From Gammaproteobacteria bacterium (GTDB lineage Bacteria > Pseudomonadota > Gammaproteobacteria > Chromatiales > Chromatiaceae), in the NCBI GenBank assembly GCA_015767355.1, contig JADWMH010000145.1, forward strand, positions 1 to 5,495: a stretch of 5,495 nucleotides of DNA, read 5' to 3'. The translations under genes and the position numbers were made by a program. Position 1 is the first letter of the stretch. The number at the start of each line of letters is the position of its first letter. Below the pieces are notes generated by a model. The model saw nothing but the letters and a program-made list of their open reading frames with translations, made no database searches and had not been told where the DNA came from. Below, piece by piece: positions 5,385 to 5,495 of this stretch.

Positions 5385-5414
5385 TTGACTAATTTGCTGG
5401 GGAATTGGTATTCT
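5385..5414 (+). promoter_or_regulatory. Promoter of the gene starting at 5467
   Basis: TTGACT (5385-5390, 5/6 to -35) and TATTCT (5409-5414, 4/6 to -10) with an 18-nt spacer. Predicted start near 5421, giving a leader of about 45 nt that ends in a good ribosome site. The -35 box and spacer partly resemble an IscR type 1 site. Confidence 0.5.
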
Positions 5415-5454
5415 TAAATTACAAATCGCGCATCATCTCAGACCAAAACACAGA

Positions 5455-5459
5455 AGGAG
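5455..5459 (+). promoter_or_regulatory. Ribosome binding site for GTG 5467
   Basis: AGGAG with a 7-nt gap to the GTG at 5467. This spacing is ideal and is the main reason for calling a gene start there. Confidence 0.7.
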
Positions 5460-5466
5460 AAACACC

Positions 5467-5495
5467 GTGAAAATTTCTCATTACGTCGCATCAGT
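5467..5495 (+). CDS. Start of an unidentified protein, cut by the window end
   Basis: Only nine full codons are visible (MKISHYVAS if GTG is read as Met). The call rests on the AGGAG ribosome site 7 nt upstream and the promoter at 5385-5414, not on homology. The lysine near the start followed by small or hydrophobic residues could be the beginning of a signal peptide, but too little is visible to say. No function is assigned. Confidence 0.5.

Larger units (their letters stand above)
5110..5466. other. Intergenic region between the lol operon and the next gene
   Basis: About 357 bp without a gene. It holds the divergent upstream regions of the lol permease and of the gene starting at 5467, a long palindromic repeat, a 20-nt inverted repeat and one promoter, listed separately. 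I found no convincing promoter for the lol operon; two weak palindromes lie upstream of it (TTCTA/TAGAA at 5146-5161 and AAGTC-T-GACTT at 5160-5170). Confidence 0.7.

Overview
The window looks like a gammaproteobacterial chromosome of moderate GC. TrmB, LolD, the Lol permease and the FetAB-type proteins all read as gammaproteobacterial. The intergenic gaps hold small palindromic repeats of the kind common in sulfur-oxidising and other environmental gammaproteobacteria. I cannot name the species from sequence alone.

Layout. At the left edge, on the minus strand, is a HicAB toxin-antitoxin pair: hicA is complete, hicB runs off the window, and they share an ATGA overlap. Its promoter is unusually well defined, lies over two perfect palindromes, and places the predicted transcript start on the A of the hicA ATG. 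A GTCATTGCGA-type repeat follows at 540-576. Next, on the plus strand, come trmB (tRNA m7G46 methyltransferase), one copy of a 79-bp hairpin repeat, and a two-gene ABC transporter of the FetAB/YbbLM (UPF0014) type. The transporter genes overlap by ATGA and are a putative iron exporter. The 279-bp gap between fetB and the convergent lolD is almost filled by a tandem array of the same hairpin: three copies separated by two near-identical 28-nt spacers, period 107 bp.

On the minus strand the lipoprotein-release genes read permease then lolD, with an 8-nt overlap. The single permease mixes LolC-like and LolE-like features, and no second permease gene follows lolD, so this may be a LolDF-type machine. 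The last 350 bp hold another long palindromic element (5198-5303), a 20-nt inverted repeat, and a sigma70-like promoter with a good ribosome binding site in front of a gene that starts with GTG at 5467 and leaves the window.

How the genes relate. The genes are mostly housekeeping (tRNA modification, envelope lipoprotein sorting, metal export) beside a small accessory toxin-antitoxin module. The main unexplained material is non-coding: the tandem hairpin array, its single copy upstream of fetA, and the possible leaderless design of hicA. I see no new multi-gene defence or biosynthetic system.
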